A stretch of 44,018 nt of DNA from Burkholderia ambifaria (GCF_001443045.1 NZ_LKPJ01000031.1:45487-89504), one strand, 5' to 3'; shown: positions 34,693 through 43,724, numbered from the stretch's first letter. A program made the numbers and translations. The notes: generated by a model not told the origin, from the letters alone.

Positions 34693-37389
34693 ATGTCCGC
34701 TGTACCGAACGAAGTGATGAAATATGTCGCCGCCGAACGTGACGACGACCCGCAAGAAACCGTTGAATGGCTCGAGTCGCTCGACGGCGTGATCTCCTCC
34801 GTGGGCACCGGCCGCGCGCATTACCTGATCGAAAAGCAGATCGAGTTCGCTCGCATGCACGGCGAACACCTGCCGTTCTCCGCCAACACCCCGTACATCA
34901 ACACGATTCCCGTTGCCGCCCAGGCGAAGATCCCGGGCGACCAGGACGTCGAGCACCGCATCCGTTCGTACACGCGCTGGAACGCGCTGGCGATGGTGCT
35001 GCGCGCAGGCAAGGACACGAACGTCGGCGGCCACATTGCATCGTTCGCGTCGGCCGCGACGCTCTATGACGTCGGCTACAACCACTTCTGGCACGCGGCG
35101 TCCGACCAGCACGGCGGCGATCTCGTGTTCGTGCAGGGTCACTCGTCGCCGGGCGTGTACTCGCGCGCGTTCCTGCTCGGCCGCCTGTCGGAAGAGCAGC
35201 TTGACAACTTCCGCCAGGAAGTCGACGGCAAGGGTATCTCGTCGTACCCGCACCCGTGGCTGATGCCGGACTTCTGGCAGTTCCCGACGGTGTCGATGGG
35301 TCTCGGCCCGATCATGGCGATCTACCAGGCGCGCTTCATGAAGTACCTGGAATCGCGCGGCATCGCGAAGACGGCAGGCCGCAAGGTCTGGGCGTTCCTC
35401 GGCGACGGCGAGACGGACGAGCCGGAATCGCTCGGCGCGATCGGCATGGCGAGCCGCGAGAAGCTCGACAACCTCGTGTTCGTGATCAACTGCAACCTGC
35501 AGCGTCTCGACGGTCCGGTGCGCGGCAACGGCAAGATCATCCAGGAACTGGAATCGGAATTCCGCGGTGCCGGCTGGAACGTGATCAAGGTCATCTGGGG
35601 CAGCCGCTGGGATGCGCTGTTCGCACGCGACAAGTCGGGCGCGCTGATGCGCCGCATGATGGAAGCCGTCGACGGCGAATACCAGACGTACAAGTCGGAG
35701 TCGGGCGCGTTCGTTCGCGAACACTTCTTCAACTCGCCTGAACTGAAGGCGCTCGTCGCCGACTGGTCGGACGACGACATCTGGGCGCTGAACCGCGGCG
35801 GCCACGATCCGCACAAGATCTACGCGGCATTCCACGAAGCGACCAACACGAAGGGCGCGCCGACCGTCATCCTCGCGAAGACCATCAAGGGCTACGGGAT
35901 GGGCGAGTCGGGCCAGGCAATGAACATCACGCACCAGCAGAAGAAGCTGCCGGTCGAGCAACTGAAGAAGTTCCGTGACCAGTTCCGCCTGCCGATCACC
36001 GACGAGCAGATCGCCGACGTGCCGTACCTGAAGTTCGAGGAAGGCTCGAAGGAACTCGAATACATGCGCCAAAAGCGCATGGACCTCGGCGGCTACCTGC
36101 CGCATCGCCGCGAGAAGGCGACGTCGCTGCCGGTGCCGGCGCTCGACGCATTCGAGCCGCTGCTGAAGGGCACGGGCGAAGGCCGCGAGATCTCGACGAC
36201 GATGGCATTCGTGCGGATCCTGAACATCCTGCTGAAGGACAAGGCGCTGGGCAAGCGCGTCGTGCCGATCGTCCCGGACGAATCGCGTACGTTCGGCATG
36301 GAAGGCCTGTTCCGCCAGATCGGTATCTGGAACCAGGAAGGCCAGAAGTACGTGCCGGAAGATTCCGACCAGCTGATGTTCTACAAGGAATCGGAAACCG
36401 GCCAGATCCTGCAGGAAGGCATCAACGAAGCGGGCGGCATGTGCGACTGGATCGCGGCGGCGACGTCGTACTCGACGCACGGCGAGATCATGGTGCCGTT
36501 CTACATCTTCTATTCGATGTTCGGCTTCCAGCGGATCGGCGACCTGGCATGGGCGGCGGGCGACATGCGCTCGCGCGGCTTCCTGCTCGGCGGCACCGCA
36601 GGCCGCACGACGCTGAACGGCGAAGGCCTGCAGCACGAAGACGGTCACTCGCTCCTGTGGGCGGCATCGGTGCCGAACTGCGTGAGCTACGACCCGACGT
36701 TCGGCTACGAACTCGCGGTGATCGTCCAGGACGGTCTGCGCCGCATGGTGCAGGACCAGGAAGACGTGTACTACTACATCACGGTGATGAACGAGAACTA
36801 CGAGCACCCGGCGATTCCGCAGGGCGAGCACGTGGCGGCCGACATCATCAAGGGCATGTACGCGTTCAAGAAGGCCGACGCCGACAAGAAGGCGCCGCGC
36901 GTGCAGCTGCTCGGCGCGGGCACGATCTTCAACGAAGTGATCGCTGCCGCCGACCTGCTGAAGAACGACTGGGGCGTTGCGGCCGACCTGTGGAGCGTGC
37001 CGAGCTTCACCGAGCTTGCGCGTGAAGGCCATGAAGTCGAGCGCTGGAACCTGCTCCATCCGACCGAGGAGCGTCGCCTGTCGCACGTGCAGAAGTGCCT
37101 GAAGGACACGCAGGGTCCGGTCATCGCATCGACCGACTACGTGCGCGCGCTGGTCGACCAGATCCGCGGCCAGGTCGATCGCCGCTTCGTCGTGCTGGGC
37201 ACGGACGGCTTCGGTCGTTCGGACACCCGCGAGAAGCTGCGTCACTTCTTCGAAGTCGACCGTCACTGGGTCACCGTCGCTGCGCTCAACGCGCTGGCCG
37301 ACGAAGGCACGATCGAGCGCAAGGTGGTCGCGGACGCGATTGCCAAGTACAACCTCGATCCGTCGAAGCCCAACCCGATGACCGTTTAA
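34693..37389 (+). CDS. aceE: Pyruvate dehydrogenase E1 component, homodimeric
   Basis: 898-residue single-chain E1, the size and type of E. coli AceE (887). It decarboxylates pyruvate with thiamine diphosphate and acetylates the lipoyl groups of E2. Visible: the thiamine-diphosphate motif in WAFLGDGETDEPESLGAIG followed by NCNLQRLDGPVRGNGKI, the GTAGRTTLNGEGLQHEDGHS segment of the central domain, and the C-terminal LGTDGFGRSDTREKLRHFFEVD. ATG at 34693 follows CAGGAGACGAG. First gene of the aceE-aceF-lpdA operon, 70 bp before aceF. Confidence 0.98.
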   Translation: MSAVPNEVMKYVAAERDDDPQETVEWLESLDGVISSVGTGRAHYLIEKQIEFARMHGEHLPFSANTPYINTIPVAAQAKIPGDQDVEHRIRSYTRWNALAMVLRAGKDTNVGGHIASFASAATLYDVGYNHFWHAASDQHGGDLVFVQGHSSPGVYSRAFLLGRLSEEQLDNFRQEVDGKGISSYPHPWLMPDFWQFPTVSMGLGPIMAIYQARFMKYLESRGIAKTAGRKVWAFLGDGETDEPESLGAIGMASREKLDNLVFVINCNLQRLDGPVRGNGKIIQELESEFRGAGWNVIKVIWGSRWDALFARDKSGALMRRMMEAVDGEYQTYKSESGAFVREHFFNSPELKALVADWSDDDIWALNRGGHDPHKIYAAFHEATNTKGAPTVILAKTIKGYGMGESGQAMNITHQQKKLPVEQLKKFRDQFRLPITDEQIADVPYLKFEEGSKELEYMRQKRMDLGGYLPHRREKATSLPVPALDAFEPLLKGTGEGREISTTMAFVRILNILLKDKALGKRVVPIVPDESRTFGMEGLFRQIGIWNQEGQKYVPEDSDQLMFYKESETGQILQEGINEAGGMCDWIAAATSYSTHGEIMVPFYIFYSMFGFQRIGDLAWAAGDMRSRGFLLGGTAGRTTLNGEGLQHEDGHSLLWAASVPNCVSYDPTFGYELAVIVQDGLRRMVQDQEDVYYYITVMNENYEHPAIPQGEHVAADIIKGMYAFKKADADKKAPRVQLLGAGTIFNEVIAAADLLKNDWGVAADLWSVPSFTELAREGHEVERWNLLHPTEERRLSHVQKCLKDTQGPVIASTDYVRALVDQIRGQVDRRFVVLGTDGFGRSDTREKLRHFFEVDRHWVTVAALNALADEGTIERKVVADAIAKYNLDPSKPNPMTV

Positions 37390-37459
37390 CGCACACGCGC
37401 CGTGTGATGCCGCGCGCCGCTTCCGGGAGGGGCGCGCGCGGCCATGGAGACACAAAAAG

Positions 37460-39112
37460 ATGAGTCAAGCGATCGAAGTGAAGGTGCCGGATATCGGCGA
37501 TTACAAGGACGTGCCGGTGATCGAGATCGGCGTGAAGGTCGGCGATACGGTCGAGCCCGAGCAGTCGCTCGTCACGCTCGAGTCGGACAAGGCGACGATG
37601 GACGTGCCGAGCCCGGTAGCGGGCGTCGTGAAGGAGATCAAGGTCAAGGTGGGCGATTCGGTGTCGGAAGGCTCGCTGATCATCCTGCTCGAAGGCGGCG
37701 CCGCAGCGCAGGCAAACGGCGCGGCCGCGCCCGCCGCCGCGCCGGCCCCGGCGGCAGCGCCGGCACCGGCTGCTGCTGCACCGGCGGCCGCACCGGCAGC
37801 ATCGGGCGGCACGCTCGAAGTGAAGGTGCCCGACATCGGCGACTACAAGGACGTGCCGGTCATCGAGATCGGCGTGAAGGTCGGCGACACGGTCGAGAAG
37901 GAGCAGTCGCTCGTCACGCTCGAGTCGGACAAGGCGACGATGGACGTGCCGAGCCCGGCCGCCGGCGTCGTGAAGGAAATCAAGGTGAAGGTGGGCGATT
38001 CGGTGTCGGAAGGCACGCTGATCGTGCTGCTCGACGCCGCAGGTTCGCCGGCTGCGGCACCGCAGGCGAGCGCACCGGCTCCGGCCGCTGCCGCGCCGGC
38101 GCCGGCCGCCGCATCGGCACCCGCGAAGGCTGCGCCCGCACCGGCTGCTGCCGCTGCACCGGCACCGGCCGCCGCGCCGTCGGGCGAATACCGCGCGAGC
38201 CACGCGTCGCCGTCGGTGCGCAAGTTCGCGCGCGAACTCGGCGTCGAAGTCGCACGCGTGCAGGGCACCGGTCCGAAGGGCCGCATTACGAAGGAAGACA
38301 TCACCGGTTTCGTGAAGGGTGTGATGACGGGCCAGCGCGCAGCGCCGGCTGCGGCAGCCGCGCCGGCAGGCGGCGGCGAGCTGAACCTGCTGCCGTGGCC
38401 GAAGGTCGACTTCTCGAAGTTCGGCCCGTTCGAGGCGAAGCCGCTGTCGCGCATCAAGAAGATCTCGGGCGCGAACCTGCATCGCAACTGGGTGATGATC
38501 CCGCACGTCACGAACAACGACGAAGCGGACATCACCGAGCTCGAAGCGCTGCGCGTGCAGTTGAACAAGGAGCACGAGAAGGCGGGCGTGAAGTTCACGA
38601 TGCTCGCATTCGTGATCAAGGCGGTCGTTGCCGCGCTGAAGAAGTTCCCGACCTTCAACGCAAGCCTCGACGGCGACAACCTGGTGTTCAAGCAGTACTA
38701 CCACGTCGGTTTTGCCGCCGATACGCCGAACGGCCTCGTCGTGCCGGTGATCCGCGATGCGGACAAGAAGGGTCTCGTCGACATCGCGAAGGAAATGGCC
38801 GAGCTGTCGAAGGCCGCGCGCGACGGCAAGCTGAAGCCGGACCAGATGCAGGGCGGCTGCTTCTCGATCTCGTCGCTCGGCGGGATCGGCGGCACCAACT
38901 TCACGCCGATCATCAACGCGCCGGAAGTGGCAATCCTCGGGTTGTCGCGCGGCCAGATGAAGCCGGTGTGGGACGGCAAGCAGTTCGTGCCGCGCCTGAC
39001 GCTGCCGCTGTCGCTGTCGTATGACCATCGCGTGATCGATGGCGCGGAAGCCGCGCGGTTCAATGCGTATCTCGGCGCGTTGCTTGCCGATTTCCGTCGC
39101 ATCATTCTTTGA
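37460..39112 (+). CDS. aceF: Dihydrolipoamide acetyltransferase (PDH E2), two lipoyl domains
   Basis: 550-residue E2 core of the pyruvate dehydrogenase complex. Two lipoyl domains (about 3-77 and 117-191), each with SDKATMDVP, lipoyl-lysines Lys44 and Lys158. Ala/Pro-rich linkers separate them and lead to the peripheral subunit-binding domain (about 244-280, YRASHASPSVRKFARELGVE). The catalytic domain ends with SYDHRVIDGAEAARF, His523 and Asp527. The two lipoyl domains are nearly identical at protein and DNA level. Start at 37460 with GGAGA upstream. Between aceE and aceF lies an imperfect GC-rich hairpin. Confidence 0.98.
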   Translation: MSQAIEVKVPDIGDYKDVPVIEIGVKVGDTVEPEQSLVTLESDKATMDVPSPVAGVVKEIKVKVGDSVSEGSLIILLEGGAAAQANGAAAPAAAPAPAAAPAPAAAAPAAAPAASGGTLEVKVPDIGDYKDVPVIEIGVKVGDTVEKEQSLVTLESDKATMDVPSPAAGVVKEIKVKVGDSVSEGTLIVLLDAAGSPAAAPQASAPAPAAAAPAPAAASAPAKAAPAPAAAAAPAPAAAPSGEYRASHASPSVRKFARELGVEVARVQGTGPKGRITKEDITGFVKGVMTGQRAAPAAAAAPAGGGELNLLPWPKVDFSKFGPFEAKPLSRIKKISGANLHRNWVMIPHVTNNDEADITELEALRVQLNKEHEKAGVKFTMLAFVIKAVVAALKKFPTFNASLDGDNLVFKQYYHVGFAADTPNGLVVPVIRDADKKGLVDIAKEMAELSKAARDGKLKPDQMQGGCFSISSLGGIGGTNFTPIINAPEVAILGLSRGQMKPVWDGKQFVPRLTLPLSLSYDHRVIDGAEAARFNAYLGALLADFRRIIL

Positions 39113-39200
39113 TGAGCTGAGGGCTCTCGCGGGGGCGTGGTTTTTTGTCGGTTCGCCATGCCCCGTCGTTGAACCTGTTTTGCTAACGGTCTGCTAGCGT

Positions 39201-39254
39201 CGCCCCTGCGCGGGGCGGCGGTCACTTTTCTTTGTCTTCCAAAGAAAAGTAACC
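39201..39254. repeat. Intergenic inverted-repeat element between aceF and lpdA
   Basis: Two hairpins in tandem: a 6-bp stem CGCCCC/GGGGCG (39201-39217), then a 14-bp stem (39221-39234 with 39240-39253, 13 of 14 pairs exact) containing CTTTTCTTTG and its complement CAAAGAAAAG, followed by AACCAAAAGAAAGGCGCG. From memory, this CACTTTTCTTTG...CAAAGAAAAGTAACC pattern recurs between genes in Burkholderia and relatives; I cannot count copies here. The whole 270-bp gap 39113-39382 contains no gene. Confidence 0.6.
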
Positions 39255-39382
39255 AAAAGAAAGGCGCGTCCTTGGGCGGGCGGCAAAGGTGGTCCTGCCC
39301 AGCGTCGCGTTCTCTTGTCAGGCCGTCGTTCAGCGGTTGAGCCCTCTCCCTCTGTCAGCAGCTAAACAAGAAGGGGACGTAT

Positions 39383-41143
39383 ATGAGTCTCATCGAAGTC
39401 AAGGTTCCGGATATCGGCGATTTCAGCGGCGTCGATGTCATCGAAGTCAACGTGAAGCCGGGTGACGTGATCGAAAAAGAGCAAACGCTCATCACGCTCG
39501 AATCGGACAAAGCCTCCATGGAAGTGCCCAGCGACGTCGCCGGCACGGTCAAGGAAGTCAAGGTGAAGGCCGGCGAGAAAGTCTCGCAAGGCACAGTCAT
39601 CGCCCTCGTCGAAGCATCGGCGGCCGCCGCCGCACCCGCGAAAGCCCCCGAAGCGGCCAAGCCCGCAGCAGCTGCGCCGGCACCGGCCGCAGCCGCTCCG
39701 GCACCGCAAGCCGGCAGCTACAGCGGCTCCGCCGACATCGAGTGCGACATGCTCGTGCTCGGCGCCGGCCCCGGCGGCTACTCGGCTGCGTTCCGCGCAG
39801 CCGACCTCGGCATGAAGACGGTACTGGTCGAACGCTACTCGACGCTCGGCGGCGTGTGCCTGAACGTCGGCTGCATCCCGTCGAAGGCGTTGCTGCACAC
39901 GGCGCTCGTCGTCGAGGAAGCGGAAGCGCTCGCGGCGCACGGCATCTCGTTCGGCAAGCCGGAAGTCGACCTCGACAAGCTGCGCGACTTCAAGGGCGGC
40001 GTCGTCAAGAAGCTGACGACGGGCCTCGCCGGCATGGCGAAGGCGCGCAAGGTCGAAGTGGTCACGGGTGTCGGCGCGTTCGTCGATCCGTATCACATGG
40101 AAGTGCAGGGCGAAAACGGCAAGAAGGTCGTCAAGTTCAAGCAGGCGATCATCGCAGCCGGCTCGCAGGCGGTGAAGCTGCCGTTCATGCCGGAAGACCC
40201 GCGCGTCGTCGATTCGACGGGCGCGCTCGAACTGCGCCAGCTGCCCAAGCGCATGCTCGTGATCGGCGGCGGCATCATCGGTCTCGAAATGGCGACGGTA
40301 TATTCGACGCTCGGCACCGAGATCGACGTCGTCGAAATGATGGACGGCCTGATGATGGGCGCGGACCGCGATCTCGTGAAGGTCTGGGAAAAGTACAACG
40401 CGAAGCGCTTCGGCAACGTGATGCTGAAGACCAAGACAGTCGGCGCGGAAGCGAAGGAAGACGGCATCTACGTAAAGTTCGAGGGCGAGAAGGCGCCGGC
40501 GGAAGCGCAGCGTTACGACCTCGTGCTGGTGGCGGTGGGCCGCAGCCCGAACGGCAAGAAGATCGGCGCCGACAAGGCAGGCGTTGCCGTCACCGACCGC
40601 GGCTTCATCGACGTCGACAAGCAGATGCGCACGAACGTGCCGCACATCTTCGCGATCGGCGACGTCGTCGGCCAACCGATGCTCGCGCACAAGGCCGTGC
40701 ATGAAGGCCACGTCGCAGCGGAAGCCGCGCATGGCGAGAAGGCGTACTTCGACGCGCTGCAGATCCCGTCGGTGGCCTACACCGATCCGGAAGTGGCGTG
40801 GGCCGGCAAGACGGAAGACCAGTGCAAGGCCGAAGGCATCAAGTACGGCAAGGCAGTGTTCCCATGGGCGGCATCGGGTCGCGCGATCGCGAATGGTCGC
40901 GACGAAGGCTTCACGAAGCTGATCTTCGACGAGGAAACCCATCGCGTGATCGGCGGCGGTATCGTCGGCCTGAACGCGGGCGACCTGATCAGCGAAGTGT
41001 GCCTCGCCGTCGAGATGGGCGCGGACGCGGAAGACATCGGCAAGACGATTCACCCGCACCCGACGCTCGGCGAATCGGTCGGCATGGCCGCCGAACTGTA
41101 CGAAGGCGTCTGTACGGACCTGCCGCCGCAACGCAAGAAGTAA
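39383..41143 (+). CDS. lpdA: Dihydrolipoamide dehydrogenase (E3) with N-terminal lipoyl domain
   Basis: 586-residue E3, longer than the usual 470 because it begins with a lipoyl domain (1-75, Lys43 in ESDKASMEV) and an Ala/Pro-rich linker (about 80-115). The flavoprotein follows: GAGPGGYSAAFRAADLG (FAD), the redox pair in GGVCLNVGCIPSK (Cys159 and Cys164), GGGIIGLEMATVYSTLG (NAD), AIGDVVGQPMLAHKA, and C-terminal HPHPTLGE with catalytic His559 and Glu564. It reoxidises dihydrolipoamide in the PDH complex, passing electrons to NAD. The fused lipoyl domain is known in some betaproteobacterial and Neisseria E3s. Last gene of the operon; terminator follows. Confidence 0.97.
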   Translation: MSLIEVKVPDIGDFSGVDVIEVNVKPGDVIEKEQTLITLESDKASMEVPSDVAGTVKEVKVKAGEKVSQGTVIALVEASAAAAAPAKAPEAAKPAAAAPAPAAAAPAPQAGSYSGSADIECDMLVLGAGPGGYSAAFRAADLGMKTVLVERYSTLGGVCLNVGCIPSKALLHTALVVEEAEALAAHGISFGKPEVDLDKLRDFKGGVVKKLTTGLAGMAKARKVEVVTGVGAFVDPYHMEVQGENGKKVVKFKQAIIAAGSQAVKLPFMPEDPRVVDSTGALELRQLPKRMLVIGGGIIGLEMATVYSTLGTEIDVVEMMDGLMMGADRDLVKVWEKYNAKRFGNVMLKTKTVGAEAKEDGIYVKFEGEKAPAEAQRYDLVLVAVGRSPNGKKIGADKAGVAVTDRGFIDVDKQMRTNVPHIFAIGDVVGQPMLAHKAVHEGHVAAEAAHGEKAYFDALQIPSVAYTDPEVAWAGKTEDQCKAEGIKYGKAVFPWAASGRAIANGRDEGFTKLIFDEETHRVIGGGIVGLNAGDLISEVCLAVEMGADAEDIGKTIHPHPTLGESVGMAAELYEGVCTDLPPQRKK

Positions 41144-41178
41144 CGCGATCGGCATGGCCGGCCAAGCGCCGGCCACGA

Positions 41179-41222
41179 AAAACGCCGCCGCCCGGGAGAT
41201 CCGGACGGCGGCGTTTTCTTTT
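41179..41222 (+). terminator. Intrinsic terminator of the PDH operon
   Basis: 12-bp stem (41179-41190 with 41206-41217) with an A-run before and TTTTCTTTTT after; loop of 15 bases. Placed 35 bp after the lpdA stop. Confidence 0.85.
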
Positions 41223-41300
41223 TGCTCACGGTCGACGGCACGTGGCGCCTGAGTGCCGACTGCCGGTGACCGCATGCGCGCGTATTGTGGCGCCGGAAAC

Positions 41301-41329
41301 GAAAAAGCCGCGCAGTGCGCGGCTTTTTC
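41301..41329. terminator. Bidirectional terminator serving the phasin gene
   Basis: Perfect 13-bp stem (41301-41313 with 41317-41329) whose arms end in A5 and T5, 3-base loop. It lies 15 bp beyond the phasin stop on the reverse strand, and behind the PDH terminator on the forward strand. Confidence 0.8.
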
Positions 41330-41344
41330 AGGAGCAGGGGACGC

Positions 41345-41911
41345 TTACGCGGCCGGCTTGCTCGAACGGCGCGATGCAGCAGCGCTCGCAGCCTTCGTCG
41401 CGACAGCGGCAGCCGCGTTGAAGTTCGTTTCGGCGATCTCGACGGCTTGCTTCGCAGCCTTCTGGACCGTTTCGTACGTGGTGTTCGCAGCGTTCAGTGC
41501 CGACTTCAGCGCGGCGACTGCCGTTTCCGAACCGGCCGGGGCGTTCTTCGCGACGTTGTCGACAAGGGCCTGGACCTTCTTGTTCTGCTCTTCGAATTGC
41601 GCTTCGGCAACCTTCGCGAACTCGGCTTGCGTCGACGATGCGATTTCGTACAGGTGACGGCTGTACGACAGCACCTTTTCCGCGACCGGCTGCGACAGGC
41701 TCGCTTGCAGCGCGAACAGTTCCTGGGCGTCCTTCACCGACAGCAGGCGCTGCGCGTTTTCCTGGCCTTCCGTCAGCGTCGACTTAACGACTTGCAGGTT
41801 GAGTTCGATCAGCTTTTCGACGCCTTCGAATGCCTTGGTCGTCAGACCGAACAGGCTTTCGAGGTTGGCTTTCTGGGCGGCGGCGATTTGCTCGGGGGTC
41901 AGCAAGGACAT
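41345..41911 (-). CDS. phaP: Phasin (PHA granule-associated protein)
   Basis: 188-residue phasin_2 family protein: MSLLTPEQIAAAQKANLESLFGLTTKAFEGVEKLIELNLQVVK is the typical start, followed by long amphipathic helices and an Ala-rich, Lys/Arg-tipped end (SRRSSKPAA). Phasins coat polyhydroxyalkanoate granules and limit their size. The start at 41911 has AGGAG 7 bp upstream; the open frame continues upstream only through the promoter. A strong promoter with symmetric operator-like repeats is upstream. Intracellular, granule surface. Confidence 0.94.
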   Translation of the reverse strand: MSLLTPEQIAAAQKANLESLFGLTTKAFEGVEKLIELNLQVVKSTLTEGQENAQRLLSVKDAQELFALQASLSQPVAEKVLSYSRHLYEIASSTQAEFAKVAEAQFEEQNKKVQALVDNVAKNAPAGSETAVAALKSALNAANTTYETVQKAAKQAVEIAETNFNAAAAVATKAASAAASRRSSKPAA

Positions 41912-41987
41912 GTCAAACTCCTGAAAAGCGATCGCGTCGATCGCAGGGTAAAGGGCACTGCGCTGGGGAACCTCGGATCCGCGTGCT

Positions 41988-42061
41988 TTGTGCAACGCAG
42001 CAATGAGTCGTATTTTAGGGCAGAGAAAAGTCTTGTCAAGCATTTTTTGTGCGTTGCACAA
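41988..42061 (-). promoter_or_regulatory. Phasin promoter flanked by a perfect 12-bp inverted repeat
   Basis: Reverse strand: -35 TTGACA (42034-42039), 16-bp spacer, -10 TAAAAT (42012-42017). TGCGTTGCACAA (42050-42061) is upstream of the -35 and TTGTGCAACGCA (41988-41999) lies just past the predicted start; they are exact reverse complements of each other. From memory, phasin genes in Ralstonia/Cupriavidus are repressed by PhaR bound at sites around the promoter, so PhaR is the likely binder. Confidence 0.65.
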
Positions 42062-42566
42062 TCACGACAAATTATCGATAAAACAATGAGTTATCATGGC
42101 CGTTCGGAATCGGTTTCAGGCGCGCGATCCCACATGGTGCGCACCCGGCCGGGGCAGGCGCGGCGCACCATGATCATGCACAGGTAAACCTGACAGGGGT
42201 ATGGAACGTTATGCTTCTGTTCTTGTCGAAAAGCGCGCCGTTTCAATGCGCTTGCCGTGGCGACGTGCCGCCGCTGCGGCCGAAACCGGTGCTGCAGGCA
42301 CACCGAGCGCCGGATACGTACTTTCCCCGCTTTAATTCGTCGCCGAAGTGACGTTATCTCAATTAACCGAGTGGTAATCGGGAGACGGGTACTGTCGGGC
42401 AGCGCGCTCCATGAATTTTTTCTATGGAGGCGGGAGGGTTGATCGGCTTATGGTCGTCCAACCCTTACATTCCGGTTTAACGACGATCGGTAAGTGCCTA
42501 ATATTGCTCTTTTTTTCAGCTTTAACTACACTTGCGGAAACTCCCGCCCGCTTTGTCCAGACCCCA
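42062..42566. other. Gene-free gap between phaP and the PBP7 gene, with nested palindrome
   Basis: No credible gene. A perfect 10-bp inverted repeat CATGGTGCGC/GCGCACCATG (42133-42142 and 42163-42172) encloses a 20-base loop with its own palindrome CCCGGCCGGG (42144-42153); CATGATCATG (42169-42178) overlaps the right arm. Further right is a candidate -35 TTTAAC, 17-bp spacer, -10 TAATAT (about 42478-42506) for the PBP gene. CTCCAT and ATGGAG (42407-42412, 42424-42429) form a small stem with a T-rich loop. The frame of the PBP gene stays open from 42411 but without conserved sequence. Roles of the palindromes are unknown. Confidence 0.5.
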
Positions 42567-43724
42567 ATGAAAGCCGAATCGTTTTCACCGCGCAGATTGT
42601 TGCAGAGCATGACGCTCGGCACGGCTGTGTCGGTCGCCGTCGCCTTGCTGGCGACCGCTGCGTCCGTCGCGCCCGCTGACGCCTTTGCCGCCACTGCGAA
42701 GACCCACCAGGCCGCCAAGAATGCCACTTCCGCTTCGTCCACGAAGAAGAAGACGGTGAAGGCTGCATCCGCAAAATCCGCCAACGTCGCGTCGGCCGAT
42801 GCGCCGCGCGCGAAGGCATCGCGCAAGCGCGCGACGCTCGCGTCGAACGTGCACGGCCACCGCGGCGCGGTGCGCAAGGTCGCGTTCCAGCCGCGTCGCC
42901 CGACGGTCGGCCAGGCATTCGGCCTGCACGATACGCCGGACGCGCTCGCGCTGCGCTCGAGCGTCGCGTACGTTGTCGACCAGAACACCGGCGAGCCGCT
43001 GTTCGACAAGAATTCGCATGCCGTCGTGCCGATCGCGTCGATCTCGAAGCTGATGACGGCGATGGTCGTGCTCGACTCGAAATCGCCGATGATCGACCAG
43101 ATCGAGGTTACCGACGAAGATCGCGACTACGAGAAGGGCACGGGCTCGCGCCTGTCGGTCGGCTCGGTCCTGTCGCGCGAAGACATGCTGCACATCGCGC
43201 TGATGGCATCGGAAAACCGCGCGGCTGCCGCGCTGTCGCGTTACTACCCGGGCGGCCGTCCGGCCTTTATCGCCGCGATGAACGCGAAGGCGAAGTCGCT
43301 GGGCATGAACGACACCCATTTCGAGAATTCGACGGGGCTGTCGAGCTCGAACGTATCGAGCGCGCGCGACCTCGTGAAGATGGTCAACGCGGCGTACCAG
43401 TACCCGATGATTCGCCAGTTCTCGACCGACCGTACGTACGACGTCAATACGGGCAAGCGCAACCTGGTCTACAACAGCACGAACGCGCTGATCCGCGGCA
43501 ACGGCTCGTGGGACATCGGCCTGCAGAAGACTGGCTTCATCAACGAGGCTGGCGAATGTCTCGTGATGCAGGCGACGATCCATGGCCGGCCGATGGTGAT
43601 GGTGTTGCTGGATTCGTTCGGCAAGTATTCGCGCTTCGCCGACGCGGCGCGCCTGCGCAACTGGCTTGACGCCGGTGGCGGCGAGCGCCTGACGGCGGCC
43701 AACACGGCGAACGGCGGCACCTGA
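42567..43724 (+). CDS. pbpG: D-alanyl-D-alanine endopeptidase (PBP7/8-like)
   Basis: 385-residue penicillin-binding protein of the D-Ala-D-Ala peptidase (S11) family. Residues 1-41 are a signal peptide (SPRRLLQ, hydrophobic core, ADAFA), then a Lys/Ala-rich linker of about 90 residues, then the catalytic domain with SISK (Ser158, Lys161), SEN (215-217) and KTG (321-323). Periplasmic, it cleaves peptidoglycan cross-links, as PBP7 does. The start at 42567 gives a canonical signal peptide; in-frame ATGs upstream (42411, 42450) are possible but add unlikely sequence. No clear Shine-Dalgarno. The stop is only 45 bp from the end of an IS element. Confidence 0.9.
   Translation: MKAESFSPRRLLQSMTLGTAVSVAVALLATAASVAPADAFAATAKTHQAAKNATSASSTKKKTVKAASAKSANVASADAPRAKASRKRATLASNVHGHRGAVRKVAFQPRRPTVGQAFGLHDTPDALALRSSVAYVVDQNTGEPLFDKNSHAVVPIASISKLMTAMVVLDSKSPMIDQIEVTDEDRDYEKGTGSRLSVGSVLSREDMLHIALMASENRAAAALSRYYPGGRPAFIAAMNAKAKSLGMNDTHFENSTGLSSSNVSSARDLVKMVNAAYQYPMIRQFSTDRTYDVNTGKRNLVYNSTNALIRGNGSWDIGLQKTGFINEAGECLVMQATIHGRPMVMVLLDSFGKYSRFADAARLRNWLDAGGGERLTAANTANGGT

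Noticed and set aside
42094..42303. 69-codon reverse-strand frame in the phaP-PBP gap
   Set aside because: No ribosome-binding site, no homology I recognise, composition unlike the neighbours, and it crosses the nested palindrome.
42411..42566. Upstream start for the PBP7 gene (42411 or 42450)
   Set aside because: The ATG at 42567 gives a normal signal peptide with Arg-Arg and a hydrophobic core. The upstream stretch also looks hydrophobic, so this is a judgement, not a proof.
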